Positions 6,998 through 14,900 of a stretch of DNA of 33,342 nucleotides are shown one piece after another. Below the pieces are notes generated by a model. It was not told the origin of the DNA. It saw only the letters and a list, made by a program, of their open reading frames with translations, and did no database searches. The translations under genes and the position numbers were made by a program. Positions within the stretch are counted from its first letter, which is position 1; the number at the start of each line of letters is the position of its first letter. The stretch lies in contig DHVB01000089.1 of the NCBI GenBank assembly GCA_002412425.1, forward strand, positions 1 to 33,342, given 5' to 3'. This DNA comes from Bacteroidales bacterium UBA5219. Lineage in GTDB: Bacteria > Bacteroidota > Bacteroidia > Bacteroidales > ML635J-15.

Positions 6998-8245
6998 TTA
7001 TTGTTTATTGATATTCAACTTTATAGCGTTTGCCGCTTTTTCTTTCTTTTCGTCAACTACTTTTGCGTAAATCTGTGTAGTTTTTACATTGGTATGCCCT
7101 AACATTTTACTGACGGTGTAAATGTCTGTTCCATTGGATAATTGCAGGGTTGCGAATGTGTGACGGAAGCAATGAAATGTGATTTTCTTTGTAATGCCTG
7201 CGGTTTCGAGCCATTTTTTGAGCGGACGAGAAATCCACGAGGGGTTTGGCAAATCTTCAAAAACTAATTGATTGGGGTTGCGAGGCTCCCCGCATAATTC
7301 CAATGCTTGGGGCGAAATGGGTGTGTATTCAACGCCTTTTGTTTTTTTCTGCGTGAAATTTAGTCGGGCTTGGTCACCGTCGATTTGTATTTCCTTCCAT
7401 TGCATTTTTTGTATATCGCAATGGCGTAAGCCTGTGAGCGCAGAGAACAAGGCGGCGCGTTTCAAATCTTTATATTCGCAAGGTGTGGCAACAAGGGTGT
7501 TTAGTTCTTCAACCGTGAGAAACTCTCGGCGGGTTTCCTGTTCTTGTATACCTTTGATTTTTGCGGATAAATCGACCGTTAAATAACCATCGACAAAAGC
7601 CTGTTTTAACGCGGCTTTGAAAATGGAAAAGTAAGTTGCAGCGGTATTCCGGGATATGGTTCCGCTTTTGTTGCCTCCGCAGGGGGCGGACAAAAGAAAT
7701 AAACGAAAGTCTTCGGCAAAACGGTTATCTATTTTTGAAAATGGTAGTGTGTCGCCTGCAAATAGTTTTAGTAATTCATAGGTGCGCTTCCAATTTACAA
7801 TAATAGATTCGGAACTGTTGGCATGGCGTTTTCTTGCTGCAATATCAAAGTATTTTATGAAGTTTTGTTGCGAGCGTTCTTTTTGTTCGGCTTGGGCTGT
7901 TTCAGTATCGCTGTATAAATCGGCGTTATCGTATTCGCGTTGGCGGAGGTTACGAACGCCATCGGCGTACAAACACGCTTGTTTGTCTTTTTCGCTGCGG
8001 CACATTATTATTCCGTTGTCGTCTCTCTTTGGTTTGAATGTTTTGGAGGTTTCTGTTGTTCGGGCAGTGCGCTTTTTGTCCCAAATCACTGTGCTTATAA
8101 TTCTATTAAGAGATTCGACAATGCGTTGAGGCTTATTCTGACCTGCCACAAATACAGGATAACTTTCTATACACAGATACCATTCATCACGAAAAACGGC
8201 TTTTCTGATTTTGACGGTTACTTTGGTGCGGTTTAACTGTTTCAT
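6998..8245 (-). CDS. tyrosine recombinase/integrase of an integrative element
   Basis: Site-specific tyrosine recombinase of 415 residues, typical of Bacteroidota mobile elements. It has an N-terminal arm-binding region with many basic residues, a SAM-like core-binding region (about 125-235) and a C-terminal catalytic domain. Catalytic residues visible: Arg274 (TGLRHCDI), His358 and Arg361 (HCFRHTFA), His384 (LGHTNV) and the nucleophile Tyr393 (TTQIYAKV). All are intact, so the enzyme should be active. It follows the excisionase-like gene after 6 bp. It probably mediates insertion of the arsenic island beside dnaK. Base composition is clearly richer in GC than the host genes further right. 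Confidence 0.95.
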   Translation of the reverse strand: MKQLNRTKVTVKIRKAVFRDEWYLCIESYPVFVAGQNKPQRIVESLNRIISTVIWDKKRTARTTETSKTFKPKRDDNGIIMCRSEKDKQACLYADGVRNLRQREYDNADLYSDTETAQAEQKERSQQNFIKYFDIAARKRHANSSESIIVNWKRTYELLKLFAGDTLPFSKIDNRFAEDFRLFLLSAPCGGNKSGTISRNTAATYFSIFKAALKQAFVDGYLTVDLSAKIKGIQEQETRREFLTVEELNTLVATPCEYKDLKRAALFSALTGLRHCDIQKMQWKEIQIDGDQARLNFTQKKTKGVEYTPISPQALELCGEPRNPNQLVFEDLPNPSWISRPLKKWLETAGITKKITFHCFRHTFATLQLSNGTDIYTVSKMLGHTNVKTTQIYAKVVDEKKEKAANAIKLNINKQ

Positions 8246-8251
8246 ATCTGA

Positions 8252-8812
8252 TTATTTCTTGTTTGCGAATATTTTGTCTATCTCATTTTTAGGTACATAC
8301 ACGAACTTCCCTATTTGTTTTTTGGGTATGCTGTTTTTCCGAATGGTATTGCTGACGGTTGAGGGCGAAATACCGAATTTTTCTGTGATTTCGCCAATGG
8401 TATAACATTCGTCCTGCGAATAATCCATTTTTTTAGGCTGTTGTACTTCAGGAACTGTGGGAGTAACCGCCAACGGTGCAAACATTGTTTCGATATGTAA
8501 GCGGCTAATTCTTGTTAGCCGTTCGCCCAGATTGATAGCAGGGATTTTACCCATTCTTATAAGCCGATAAATGGTATCGCGCGAAACATTGAATAATAAA
8601 ACAGCTTCGGCAATAGAGATATAAGGTCGGTTGTTGGGTATTTTGGCAATGAGTTCTTGTTGCTTTGCTTCTTGCCTTGCCGCTTTCTTTCGTGCATTGT
8701 CGGCTTTGTGCCCGCAAGCATTAGAACAAAAGCGTGTAGTTACGGTTTTCGCTTCAAAGGATTTTCCGCAATGTTCGCAGGTTTTTGGAATTTTCAACTT
8801 ACTTTGCCCCAT
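8252..8812 (-). CDS. zinc-finger and double-HTH DNA-binding protein, excisionase-like
   Basis: Protein of 186 residues with three parts. An N-terminal Cys4 treble-clef-like finger (C12, C15, C29, C33, in CEHCGKSF and RFCSNACG) is followed by a basic stretch. Two MerR/excisionase-type helix-turn-helix modules follow. The first is about 58-105 (SIAEAVLLFNVSRDTIYRLI, then GKIPAINLG). The second is about 135-183 (YTIGEITEKFGISPSTVSN, then VYVPKNEID). Such proteins act as directionality factors or regulators of neighbouring integrases. The ATG at 8812 is the only reasonable start. It is cotranscribed with the integrase. The duplicated HTH and the finger are unusual for a plain Xis. Confidence 0.8.
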   Translation of the reverse strand: MGQSKLKIPKTCEHCGKSFEAKTVTTRFCSNACGHKADNARKKAARQEAKQQELIAKIPNNRPYISIAEAVLLFNVSRDTIYRLIRMGKIPAINLGERLTRISRLHIETMFAPLAVTPTVPEVQQPKKMDYSQDECYTIGEITEKFGISPSTVSNTIRKNSIPKKQIGKFVYVPKNEIDKIFANKK

Positions 8813-8833
8813 GTTATAAATCGCTATTTGTAT

Positions 8834-8872
8834 GTTTAAGTATATTTAAGTCGCATATCTCCGTTATTTAAG
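8834..8872. repeat. three helically phased TTTAAGT direct repeats, possible recombinase or Xis sites
   Basis: TTTAAGT occurs at 8834-8840, 8844-8850 and 8866-8872, with starts 10 and 22 bases apart, about one and two helical turns. The last two continue as TTTAAGTCG. The repeats lie between the excisionase-like gene and the dnaK terminator, where the attachment site of the island should be. They could be arm-type integrase, Xis or autoregulatory sites. The role is inferred from spacing and location. Confidence 0.4.
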
Positions 8873-8891
8873 TCGTGTCGCAAATATGTTA

Positions 8892-8899
8892 CAAATATA
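8892..8899 (-). promoter_or_regulatory. possible -7 box of the excisionase-integrase operon
   Basis: On the minus strand TATATTTG fits TAnnTTTG and lies about 80 bp upstream of the excisionase-like ATG. The nearest TTTG (8918-8915) is only 15 bases away, shorter than usual, so this is a weak call. The phased TTTAAGT repeats lie between it and the gene. Confidence 0.35.
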
Positions 8900-8948
8900 C
8901 AATAAAAAACAATACAAAAGCATAAATATCAAGAAATATTTATAACAA

Positions 8949-8981
8949 AAAAGGCGGTAAGTTTTTCACTTACCGCCTTTT
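8949..8981 (-). terminator. intrinsic terminator of dnaK
   Basis: A perfect 13-bp stem (AAAAGGCGGTAAG at 8949-8961 with its complement at 8969-8981) with a 7-base loop. On the minus strand it is followed by a T-rich run. It lies 31 bp after the dnaK stop codon. It probably also marks the host side of the island boundary. Confidence 0.9.
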
Positions 8982-9012
8982 GACTATTCTTGAAAATATT
9001 TACTGATGAGCG

Positions 9013-10926
9013 TTACTTCACTTCCTCAAAGTCCACATCTGTAACTTCGTCATCACCACCAGTTTGTTGATTTGAAGCATTTCCAGCATTTCTAGAATCT
9101 TGAGGACCTGCGTTAGTTTGCGATTGCTGTGCATTATACATTTCTTGAGAAGCTGCTTGGAAAACTGTGTTTAGCTCATTCATTGCTGCATCAATAGCGT
9201 CAACATTTTGGTCTTTATGAGCTTGACGTAATTTTTCTAAAGCATCTTCTATTGGTTTGCGTTTGTCGGCAGGAATTTTATCTCCAAATTCTTTCAATTG
9301 TTTTTCTGTTTGGAAAATCATTGAATCTGCTTGATTGATTTTGTCAATGCGTTCTTTTGCAACTTTGTCGGCTTCGGCTTTAGCTTGTGCTTCTTCTTTC
9401 ATTCTCTTAATATCATCATCAGACAAACCAGATGACGCTTCAATTCTAATACTTTGTTGTTTTCCTGTTCCCTTATCTTTTGCCGAAACTTGTAAAATTC
9501 CATTTGCATCAATATCGAAAGTTACTTCAATTTGAGGCACTCCTCTTGGTGCTGGTGGAATTCCATCTAAGTGGAAACGTCCAATAGTCTTGTTGTGCTG
9601 TGCAATAGACCTTTCGCCTTGTAGCACATGAATTTCTACAGATGGCTGATTATCAGCTGCTGTGGTAAAAGTTTCAGTTTTCTTAGAAGGTATAGTTGTG
9701 TTAGCTTCAATCAATTTAGTCATAACGCCACCCATAGTTTCAATTCCTAATGAAAGTGGAGTAACATCTAATAATAACACGTCTGTAACTTCACCAGTCA
9801 ACACACCACCTTGAATAGCAGCTCCAATAGCAACAACTTCGTCAGGATTTACTCCCTTAGAAGGAGCTTTTCCAAAAAATTCTTCTACTTTTTGCTGAAT
9901 AGCTGGAATACGTGTTGAACCACCAACTAAAAGCACTTCGTCAATATCAGAAACTGTTAGTCCAGCATCTTGTAAAGCTCTTTCGCAAGGTTTAATTGTT
10001 GCATTTATATATTTATCTGCCAATTGCTCAAACATTGAACGAGTTAAAGTTTTTACCAAGTGCTTTGGAATACCATCAACAGGCATAATATAAGGAAGAT
10101 TGATTTCTGTACTTGTAGAACTTGACAATTCAATCTTTGCTTTTTCTGCAGCTTCTTTTAGTCTTTGTAAAGCCATTGGGTCTTTTGTTAAATCGAGACC
10201 TTCGTCTTTTTTAAATTCAGCTGCTAACCAGTCGATAATAACATGGTCAAAATCATCACCACCAAGGTGAGTATCGCCATTTGTTGATTTTACTTCAAAC
10301 ACTCCGTCACCAAGTTCGAGGATAGAAATATCAAAAGTACCGCCTCCTAAGTCGAAAACAGCAATTTTCATATCTTTATTTTTCTTATCCAAACCATAAG
10401 CCAAAGCAGCGGCAGTAGGCTCGTTAATAATACGTTTTACTGTTAAACCTGCAATTTCGCCAGCTTCTTTTGTTGCTTGACGTTGAGAATCATCAAAATA
10501 TGCAGGAACTGTAATTACAGCTTCCTTAACAGTTTGACCTAAATAATCTTCAGCTGTTTGTTTCATTTTCTGAAGAACAATTGCCGAAATTTCTTGTGGC
10601 GTATAAAGCCTATCTTCAATTTTAATTCTTGGCGTATTATTATCCCCTTTTACTACGTCGTAAGGAACGCGTTTGTACTCATCTATTAATTTATCATACT
10701 TCTCACCCATAAAACGCTTAATAGAATATACTGTATTTTTGGGATTTGTTATCGCCTGACGTTTTGCAGGATCACCAACTCTACGTTCTCCGTCTTTTAA
10801 GAAACCAACTATTGATGGCGTAGTTCTACGACCTTCACTGTTCGCTATTACAACAGGTTCATTTCCTTCCATTACAGATACACATGAGTTTGTTGTTCCT
10901 AAATCTATTCCTATAATTTTGCTCAT
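9013..10926 (-). CDS. dnaK: DnaK (Hsp70) molecular chaperone
   Basis: Cytosolic ATP-dependent chaperone of 637 residues, normal length. The nucleotide-binding domain starts GIDLGTTNSCVSVMEG. The actin-fold phosphate loops follow (AVFDLGGGTFDIS and VLLVGGSTRIPAIQ). The interdomain linker region is VLLLDVTPLSLGIE, and the substrate-binding domain carries the ERSIAQHNK/IPPAPRG motifs. The C-terminus DDEVTDVDFEEVK is typical of bacterial DnaK. No grpE or dnaJ lies next to it, which is common in Bacteroidota. No CIRCE element is visible upstream. Instead there are TGTCA-type repeats about 100-150 bp before the start (separate entry). Confidence 0.99.
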   Translation of the reverse strand: MSKIIGIDLGTTNSCVSVMEGNEPVVIANSEGRRTTPSIVGFLKDGERRVGDPAKRQAITNPKNTVYSIKRFMGEKYDKLIDEYKRVPYDVVKGDNNTPRIKIEDRLYTPQEISAIVLQKMKQTAEDYLGQTVKEAVITVPAYFDDSQRQATKEAGEIAGLTVKRIINEPTAAALAYGLDKKNKDMKIAVFDLGGGTFDISILELGDGVFEVKSTNGDTHLGGDDFDHVIIDWLAAEFKKDEGLDLTKDPMALQRLKEAAEKAKIELSSSTSTEINLPYIMPVDGIPKHLVKTLTRSMFEQLADKYINATIKPCERALQDAGLTVSDIDEVLLVGGSTRIPAIQQKVEEFFGKAPSKGVNPDEVVAIGAAIQGGVLTGEVTDVLLLDVTPLSLGIETMGGVMTKLIEANTTIPSKKTETFTTAADNQPSVEIHVLQGERSIAQHNKTIGRFHLDGIPPAPRGVPQIEVTFDIDANGILQVSAKDKGTGKQQSIRIEASSGLSDDDIKRMKEEAQAKAEADKVAKERIDKINQADSMIFQTEKQLKEFGDKIPADKRKPIEDALEKLRQAHKDQNVDAIDAAMNELNTVFQAASQEMYNAQQSQTNAGPQDSRNAGNASNQQTGGDDEVTDVDFEEVK

Positions 10927-11025
10927 ATTTATTCTTTTTAAATTTTAGTTAATAATTTTATTTTCACACTTAATTAGTCAATTGTTGTGCCAATGCTATT
11001 TTTTTAAGTTTATATGATTAAATGA

Positions 11026-11080
11026 CTGACAAAATTCAAGATTTTTGAAATTAATTTAAAAAACAATGACAATTTGTCAG
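11026..11080. promoter_or_regulatory. inverted TGACAA repeats upstream of dnaK
   Basis: TGACAA and TTGTCA form a dyad around a single T at 11067-11079. CTGACAAAATT at 11026-11036 faces AATTTGTCAG at 11071-11080 as a near-perfect inverted pair. Location 100-155 bp upstream of dnaK suggests a heat-shock or growth-related operator. No regulator can be named from this window. Confidence 0.35.
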
Positions 11081-11160
11081 AAATCCGACTAAGAAAATTC
11101 ATGTTATGACAAAAAACTATTCCAGTTTTCATAGTTGTAGCACCAATTCGAACAATTACT

Positions 11161-11437
11161 CCTTGTCCGCAAGGGTACTTCAGTTAAAAGTTAAAAGCGA
11201 TGCACTAGTGTTAAAGGTTAAAAGTGTTGTGTTGCCCTACGGGCAAGGCTTTTGAGGGTCTAAATACCGCAGGCTGCGCCTACGGTTAATCACATGTTGT
11301 CCTACGGACAAGCCTTTGATAGTCAATAGATAGCTTCCAACAGCCCTGATGCTCGCATCTAACACCCATGACGCTCGCTCGGATTTGTAATCCGAGTGAT
11401 TGGCAATGTTACACTCGGATTGCAAATCCGAGCGAGC
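11161..11437. repeat. cluster of palindromic intergenic repeats
   Basis: At least five hairpins in tandem. A small one is CCTTG/CAAGG (11161-11174). TTGCCC-TAC-GGGCAA lies at 11232-11246. ACCGCAGGC-TGC-GCCTACGGT (one mismatch) lies at 11266-11286, and TTGTCC-TAC-GGACAA at 11297-11311. The largest spans 11373-11437, where 15 outer bases (11373-11387) pair perfectly with 11423-11437 and 10 inner bases (11389-11398) with 11412-11421. Each half of the last can also fold alone (CTCGGATT-N3-AATCCGAG). A (AGTTAAA)2 heptamer repeat is at 11182-11195. The arrangement resembles REP/MITE-like repeats; no transposase is nearby. Confidence 0.7.
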
Positions 11438-11556
11438 AGAGGAAATCTGACTAAAAAAATTCAATTATTTTTTATTTTATAGCCATAGTTTTAAAAATTT
11501 TCATTAATTTTATCACATCGTTTATAAAAAAACTAACTTTACAAAAAAAATAATTT

Positions 11557-13278
11557 ATGGAAAACATAATCAACAAAGCAAATAAATGGTTAGACGAAAG
11601 TTTCGATGCAGAAACTCGTAAAGAAGTACAACGCATGATAGACAACGACCATGCACTTTTGACAGAATCTTTTTATAAAGATTTGGAATTTGGCACAGGT
11701 GGCTTGCGTGGCATTATGGGTGTTGGTAGCAACAGAATGAATAAATATACTGTTGGAATGGCAACTCAAGGTTTAAGCAATTATTTGATAAAAAACTTTC
11801 CAAATACAAAAATAAAATGTGCTATAGCTTTTGATTGCAGGAATAATTCAGATTATTTTGCGAAAATTTCTGCTTCGGTTTTATCTGCAAATGGTATAAA
11901 AGTTTATTTATTTGAAAGTCTGCGTCCCACACCTGAATTATCTTTTGCGATAAGACATTTACAATGCCATTCGGGAATTGTTATTACAGCTTCTCACAAT
12001 CCAAAAGAATATAACGGCTATAAAGTTTATTGGCAAGATGGCGGACAAATTATAAATCCTCACGACATTGGAATTATCAACGAAGTAAGAAATATCAAAG
12101 ATTTATCTCAAGTTAAATTTGATGACAATTTAAAAAATGTTGAAATTATTGGTGAAGACATTGACAATGCTTATATTAACAAACTTTCTGAATTGATTTT
12201 AAATCCTGAAGACATAAAAAAATCTAATTTAAAGATAGTCTTCACTCCTATTCATGGTTCTACTGTTGATATTTTGCCAAAAGCTTTGCGAAAAGTTGGT
12301 TTTACAGATATTAATATTGTAGAAGAGCAAGCCATTCCTGATGGCAATTTTCCAACTGTTGCTTCGCCAAATCCCGAAGAAGCTTCAGCTTTGAGTATGG
12401 CTATTGAAAAAGCAAAGAAAATTAAAGCAGATATTGTTATGGGAACCGACCCAGACGGCGATAGATTAGGAATTGTTGTGCGTCAAAAAAACGGAGAATA
12501 TTTGCTTTTAAATGGAAATCAAACTGCTTCTATTTTGATTTATTATCTTTTGGAAGAATGGCAGAAAAAAGGAAAACTAAAAGGCAAAGAATATATTGTT
12601 AAAACTATTGTTACTACTGAATTATTATCTGTAATTGCAAATCATTATAATGTAAAATCTTATGATGTTTTGACAGGTTTTAAATATATTGCCGAAATAA
12701 TTGAAAAGAATTATGGTAAAACCACTTTTATTGGCGGTGGCGAAGAAAGTTATGGATTTTTAGCTGGAGAATTTGTTCGCGATAAAGATGCTGTAATGTC
12801 TTGTATGATTATGGCAGAAGTTGCTGCATGGGCAAAAAATAGAAATATCACTTTAGATAAATTGCTAATTGATATTTATATAAAATTCGGATATTATTTA
12901 GAAGGCTTAAAGTCTTTAACAAAAACTGGCAAAAGTGGCTTGGAAGAAATTCAAAAAATGATGGAAAAGTTCAGAAATCAAATGCCAAAATCAATAAATG
13001 GTATTGACATTGCCTTAGTTCACGATTTTGAAAAAAGAATAAGTATAGATAAACGAAACAATTCAAAGCACGAAATAAATCTTCCAAAATCTAATGTTTT
13101 GCAATTTGAACTAGTTGATGGCACAAAAATCACTATTCGACCTTCGGGAACTGAGCCAAAAATCAAATTTTACGTTTCTGTCCACGATGTGCTTAAAAAC
13201 AAAGAAGAATATCCACAAAAAACAAAAGAACTACAAGCAAAAATTGATAAAATAATAGAAACCATAACAAATTTTTAA
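11557..13278 (+). CDS. phosphoglucomutase/phosphomannomutase family enzyme
   Basis: Alpha-D-phosphohexomutase of 573 residues, interconverting hexose 1- and 6-phosphates for glycogen and envelope sugar synthesis. Visible motifs: the phosphoserine loop TASHNPKEYNGYK with Ser146, the metal-binding loop GTDPDGDRLG (Asp298, Asp300, Asp302), the sugar-binding loop GGGEESYG near 393-400 and the phosphate-binding loop RPSGTEPKIKFY near the C-terminus. Length matches the PGM2/YbbT-like group of about 570-580 residues. The ATG at 11557 follows an AT-rich leader with TAACTTTA about 16 bp upstream, a near match to the -7 box. Substrate preference (glucose or mannose) cannot be told. Confidence 0.95.
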   Translation: MENIINKANKWLDESFDAETRKEVQRMIDNDHALLTESFYKDLEFGTGGLRGIMGVGSNRMNKYTVGMATQGLSNYLIKNFPNTKIKCAIAFDCRNNSDYFAKISASVLSANGIKVYLFESLRPTPELSFAIRHLQCHSGIVITASHNPKEYNGYKVYWQDGGQIINPHDIGIINEVRNIKDLSQVKFDDNLKNVEIIGEDIDNAYINKLSELILNPEDIKKSNLKIVFTPIHGSTVDILPKALRKVGFTDINIVEEQAIPDGNFPTVASPNPEEASALSMAIEKAKKIKADIVMGTDPDGDRLGIVVRQKNGEYLLLNGNQTASILIYYLLEEWQKKGKLKGKEYIVKTIVTTELLSVIANHYNVKSYDVLTGFKYIAEIIEKNYGKTTFIGGGEESYGFLAGEFVRDKDAVMSCMIMAEVAAWAKNRNITLDKLLIDIYIKFGYYLEGLKSLTKTGKSGLEEIQKMMEKFRNQMPKSINGIDIALVHDFEKRISIDKRNNSKHEINLPKSNVLQFELVDGTKITIRPSGTEPKIKFYVSVHDVLKNKEEYPQKTKELQAKIDKIIETITNF

Positions 13279-13347
13279 AAGTTTACATTTGAAAATCAAT
13301 AAGTTGCAAAGTTTGAGCAAATATTTTTATTTTTTTCTGCTAAAATT

Positions 13348-13378
13348 TTTGGATATTTAAAAATTTGCTCTATTTTTG
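13348..13378 (+). promoter_or_regulatory. tRNA-Phe promoter
   Basis: -33 TTTG (13348-13351), a 19-base spacer and -7 TATTTTTG (13371-13378), an exact TAnnTTTG. The tRNA begins 13 bases after the -7 box. It is the clearest Bacteroidota-type promoter in the window. Confidence 0.85.
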
Positions 13379-13390
13379 CAGTCCGATTTA

Positions 13391-13466
<76 letters not shown>

Positions 13467-13471
13467 CAGCG

Positions 13472-13495
13472 CCCCGACTAAAGTTGGGGTTTTTT
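13472..13495 (+). terminator. intrinsic terminator of tRNA-Phe
   Basis: CCCCGAC (13472-13478), loop TAAA, GTTGGGG (13483-13489; one G-T pair), followed by six T (13490-13495). It starts six bases after the CCA end. Confidence 0.9.
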
Positions 13496-13537
13496 ATTTT
13501 ATAAGGATTTTCAACTCGCTCAAAATCAAACAATTAC

Positions 13538-14512
13538 CTACATCTTTATTTTATATCCAATATCTTTTGTAATACTTAGCAAAAGTGAATATTTGTTGCC
13601 GAGTTGTGTTTCGTTGTAATAATGATAAATTGGTTTTTCAAAAATAAAGGAAAAATTCCACACCATTTTAAAATTATAATTTATTTGCGGTGCAATGTAA
13701 AGGATATTACTTCCCGATGCTTTTACTACTTTTCCATTCAAATGATTAACTTTTTTGTATTCATGCCTAAACTGGCAAATAATTGTAATATCTTTTGTTA
13801 GTTCTGTGTATTTATTTGCAAGGTGTTTAGAAATAAAAATTGAATTTGAAAAAGCATCTCCAAATTTATATCCCATTCTATTTTCTGTAAAATTATTGTC
13901 ATAGCGAGAAAGCACAATAAGTCTAGTGCTTATATTTTCAAATTCTTTAACAAACAGAGCTTGCAAATTAAAGCCAAAATTTCCTGTTGAAGGTTGCACG
14001 TCCACATCTAGTCTAACTCCGTTTACTACTTGCGGTTCTAATCTAAATGGTGCTTTAAGTCCCCCGCCCACAGTAATTTCGAGCATTTTTACAGGATTTT
14101 TATAAATATTGTATTTTGCAGTTAATCCAATATTTGACAAACCATAGCCTTTAAGTTGATAATCAATATATCTATAATTTTGAGTTTTATTTATAAAATA
14201 TCCCAAATCTAATTCTAAGCTCAGTTTTGGCTTTAGTCCATAAGCCAAGCTCATGCCTGTATAATTATAATTTGCATTTTTTATTGCTGCAGGAAAATCA
14301 TATTCGTTAAACTTTGAACCGCTGTAATAAGAATCGGAATAAGAAAATTTATGAAAAAGCACTAATCTAAAAATTCTTGGATGCAGAACTCCTACATTAG
14401 CACTTCCTGCAACTGGATTTCCAGGCGATGCAAAACATTGAGCATTAGCTTCAAAATTGCTAAACGCTAATAATCCAAAAAACAAAAAAAATACAATAAA
14501 CTTATTTTTCAT
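13538..14512 (-). CDS. exported beta-barrel-like outer-membrane protein, function unknown
   Basis: Protein of 324 residues with a signal peptide (about 1-24, ending ANA-Q). The mature start CFASPGNPVAGSANVG is Gly/Ala-rich. The remainder alternates polar and aromatic residues in short strands (NYNYTGMSLAYGL, LSLELDLGYF, NIGLTAKYNIY). It ends in the strand SLLLSITKDIGYKIKM, as expected for an outer-membrane beta barrel of roughly 12-14 strands. The family is not recognised beyond that; homologues may be annotated as putative transporters. Its ATG overlaps the stop codon of the upstream lipoprotein gene by one base, so the two are translationally coupled and may form one envelope unit. Confidence 0.7.
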   Translation of the reverse strand: MKNKFIVFFLFFGLLAFSNFEANAQCFASPGNPVAGSANVGVLHPRIFRLVLFHKFSYSDSYYSGSKFNEYDFPAAIKNANYNYTGMSLAYGLKPKLSLELDLGYFINKTQNYRYIDYQLKGYGLSNIGLTAKYNIYKNPVKMLEITVGGGLKAPFRLEPQVVNGVRLDVDVQPSTGNFGFNLQALFVKEFENISTRLIVLSRYDNNFTENRMGYKFGDAFSNSIFISKHLANKYTELTKDITIICQFRHEYKKVNHLNGKVVKASGSNILYIAPQINYNFKMVWNFSFIFEKPIYHYYNETQLGNKYSLLLSITKDIGYKIKM

Positions 14513-14877
14513 TACTCTACGGTAATAATTATACTTTTCGACAAGGATTCCTTATATTTATCTGTAATTTTGCATGTTATAGTATTTTCTCCTGTACTAC
14601 AAGGTGATGGCGAGTATGTAACAGTTTTTCCAGAGCCAACAATTGAACCTGCTGAAGCCGTCCATTGATAAACCAATTCTTCGCCACGAGCTTCGGCAGT
14701 AATAGTTGCAGTTTCGCCACCATATAAAAGCTCTTTATCAGCAGTTAGTGATATAAATTCTAATTCTATTACTGGTTGTGGATTTGGCTGTGGTTCTGGA
14801 TCATCAGGATCACAAGCCAAAAAAGTAAAACTTAAACTTCCAATTAAAACAAAAAGTAAAATTTTTATAGTCTTCAT
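14512..14877 (-). CDS. small lipoprotein with an Ig/PKD-like domain
   Basis: Protein of 121 residues. A lipoprotein signal peptide ends in the lipobox FLAC (Cys22), followed by an acidic Pro-rich linker (DPDDPEPQPNPQP). A single immunoglobulin-like/PKD-like domain follows, containing YGGETATITAEARG, LVYQWTASAG and NTITCKITDKY. Such proteins sit on the outer membrane or cell surface. It lies 23 bp after the FISUMP gene and overlaps the beta-barrel gene by one base (TAATG). Function is unknown, but the coupling to the barrel suggests a partner role. Confidence 0.75.
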   Translation of the reverse strand: MKTIKILLFVLIGSLSFTFLACDPDDPEPQPNPQPVIELEFISLTADKELLYGGETATITAEARGEELVYQWTASAGSIVGSGKTVTYSPSPCSTGENTITCKITDKYKESLSKSIIITVE

Positions 14878-14900
14878 AATATTTAGATTTTAATATATTA

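Larger units (their letters stand above)
10927..11556. other. 630-bp gene-free stretch between dnaK and the mutase gene
   Basis: Holds the divergent promoters of dnaK and of the phosphohexomutase gene plus a cluster of palindromic repeats (about 11161-11437). The only open frame of note (minus, 75 codons, 11237-11464) is made of the repeats themselves and has no credible start signal or family similarity. Confidence 0.7.

Noticed and set aside
11237..11464. 75-codon minus-strand open frame in the dnaK-mutase gap
   Set aside because: It is read through the palindromic repeats, has no family similarity and no start context; best seen as a repeat by-product.
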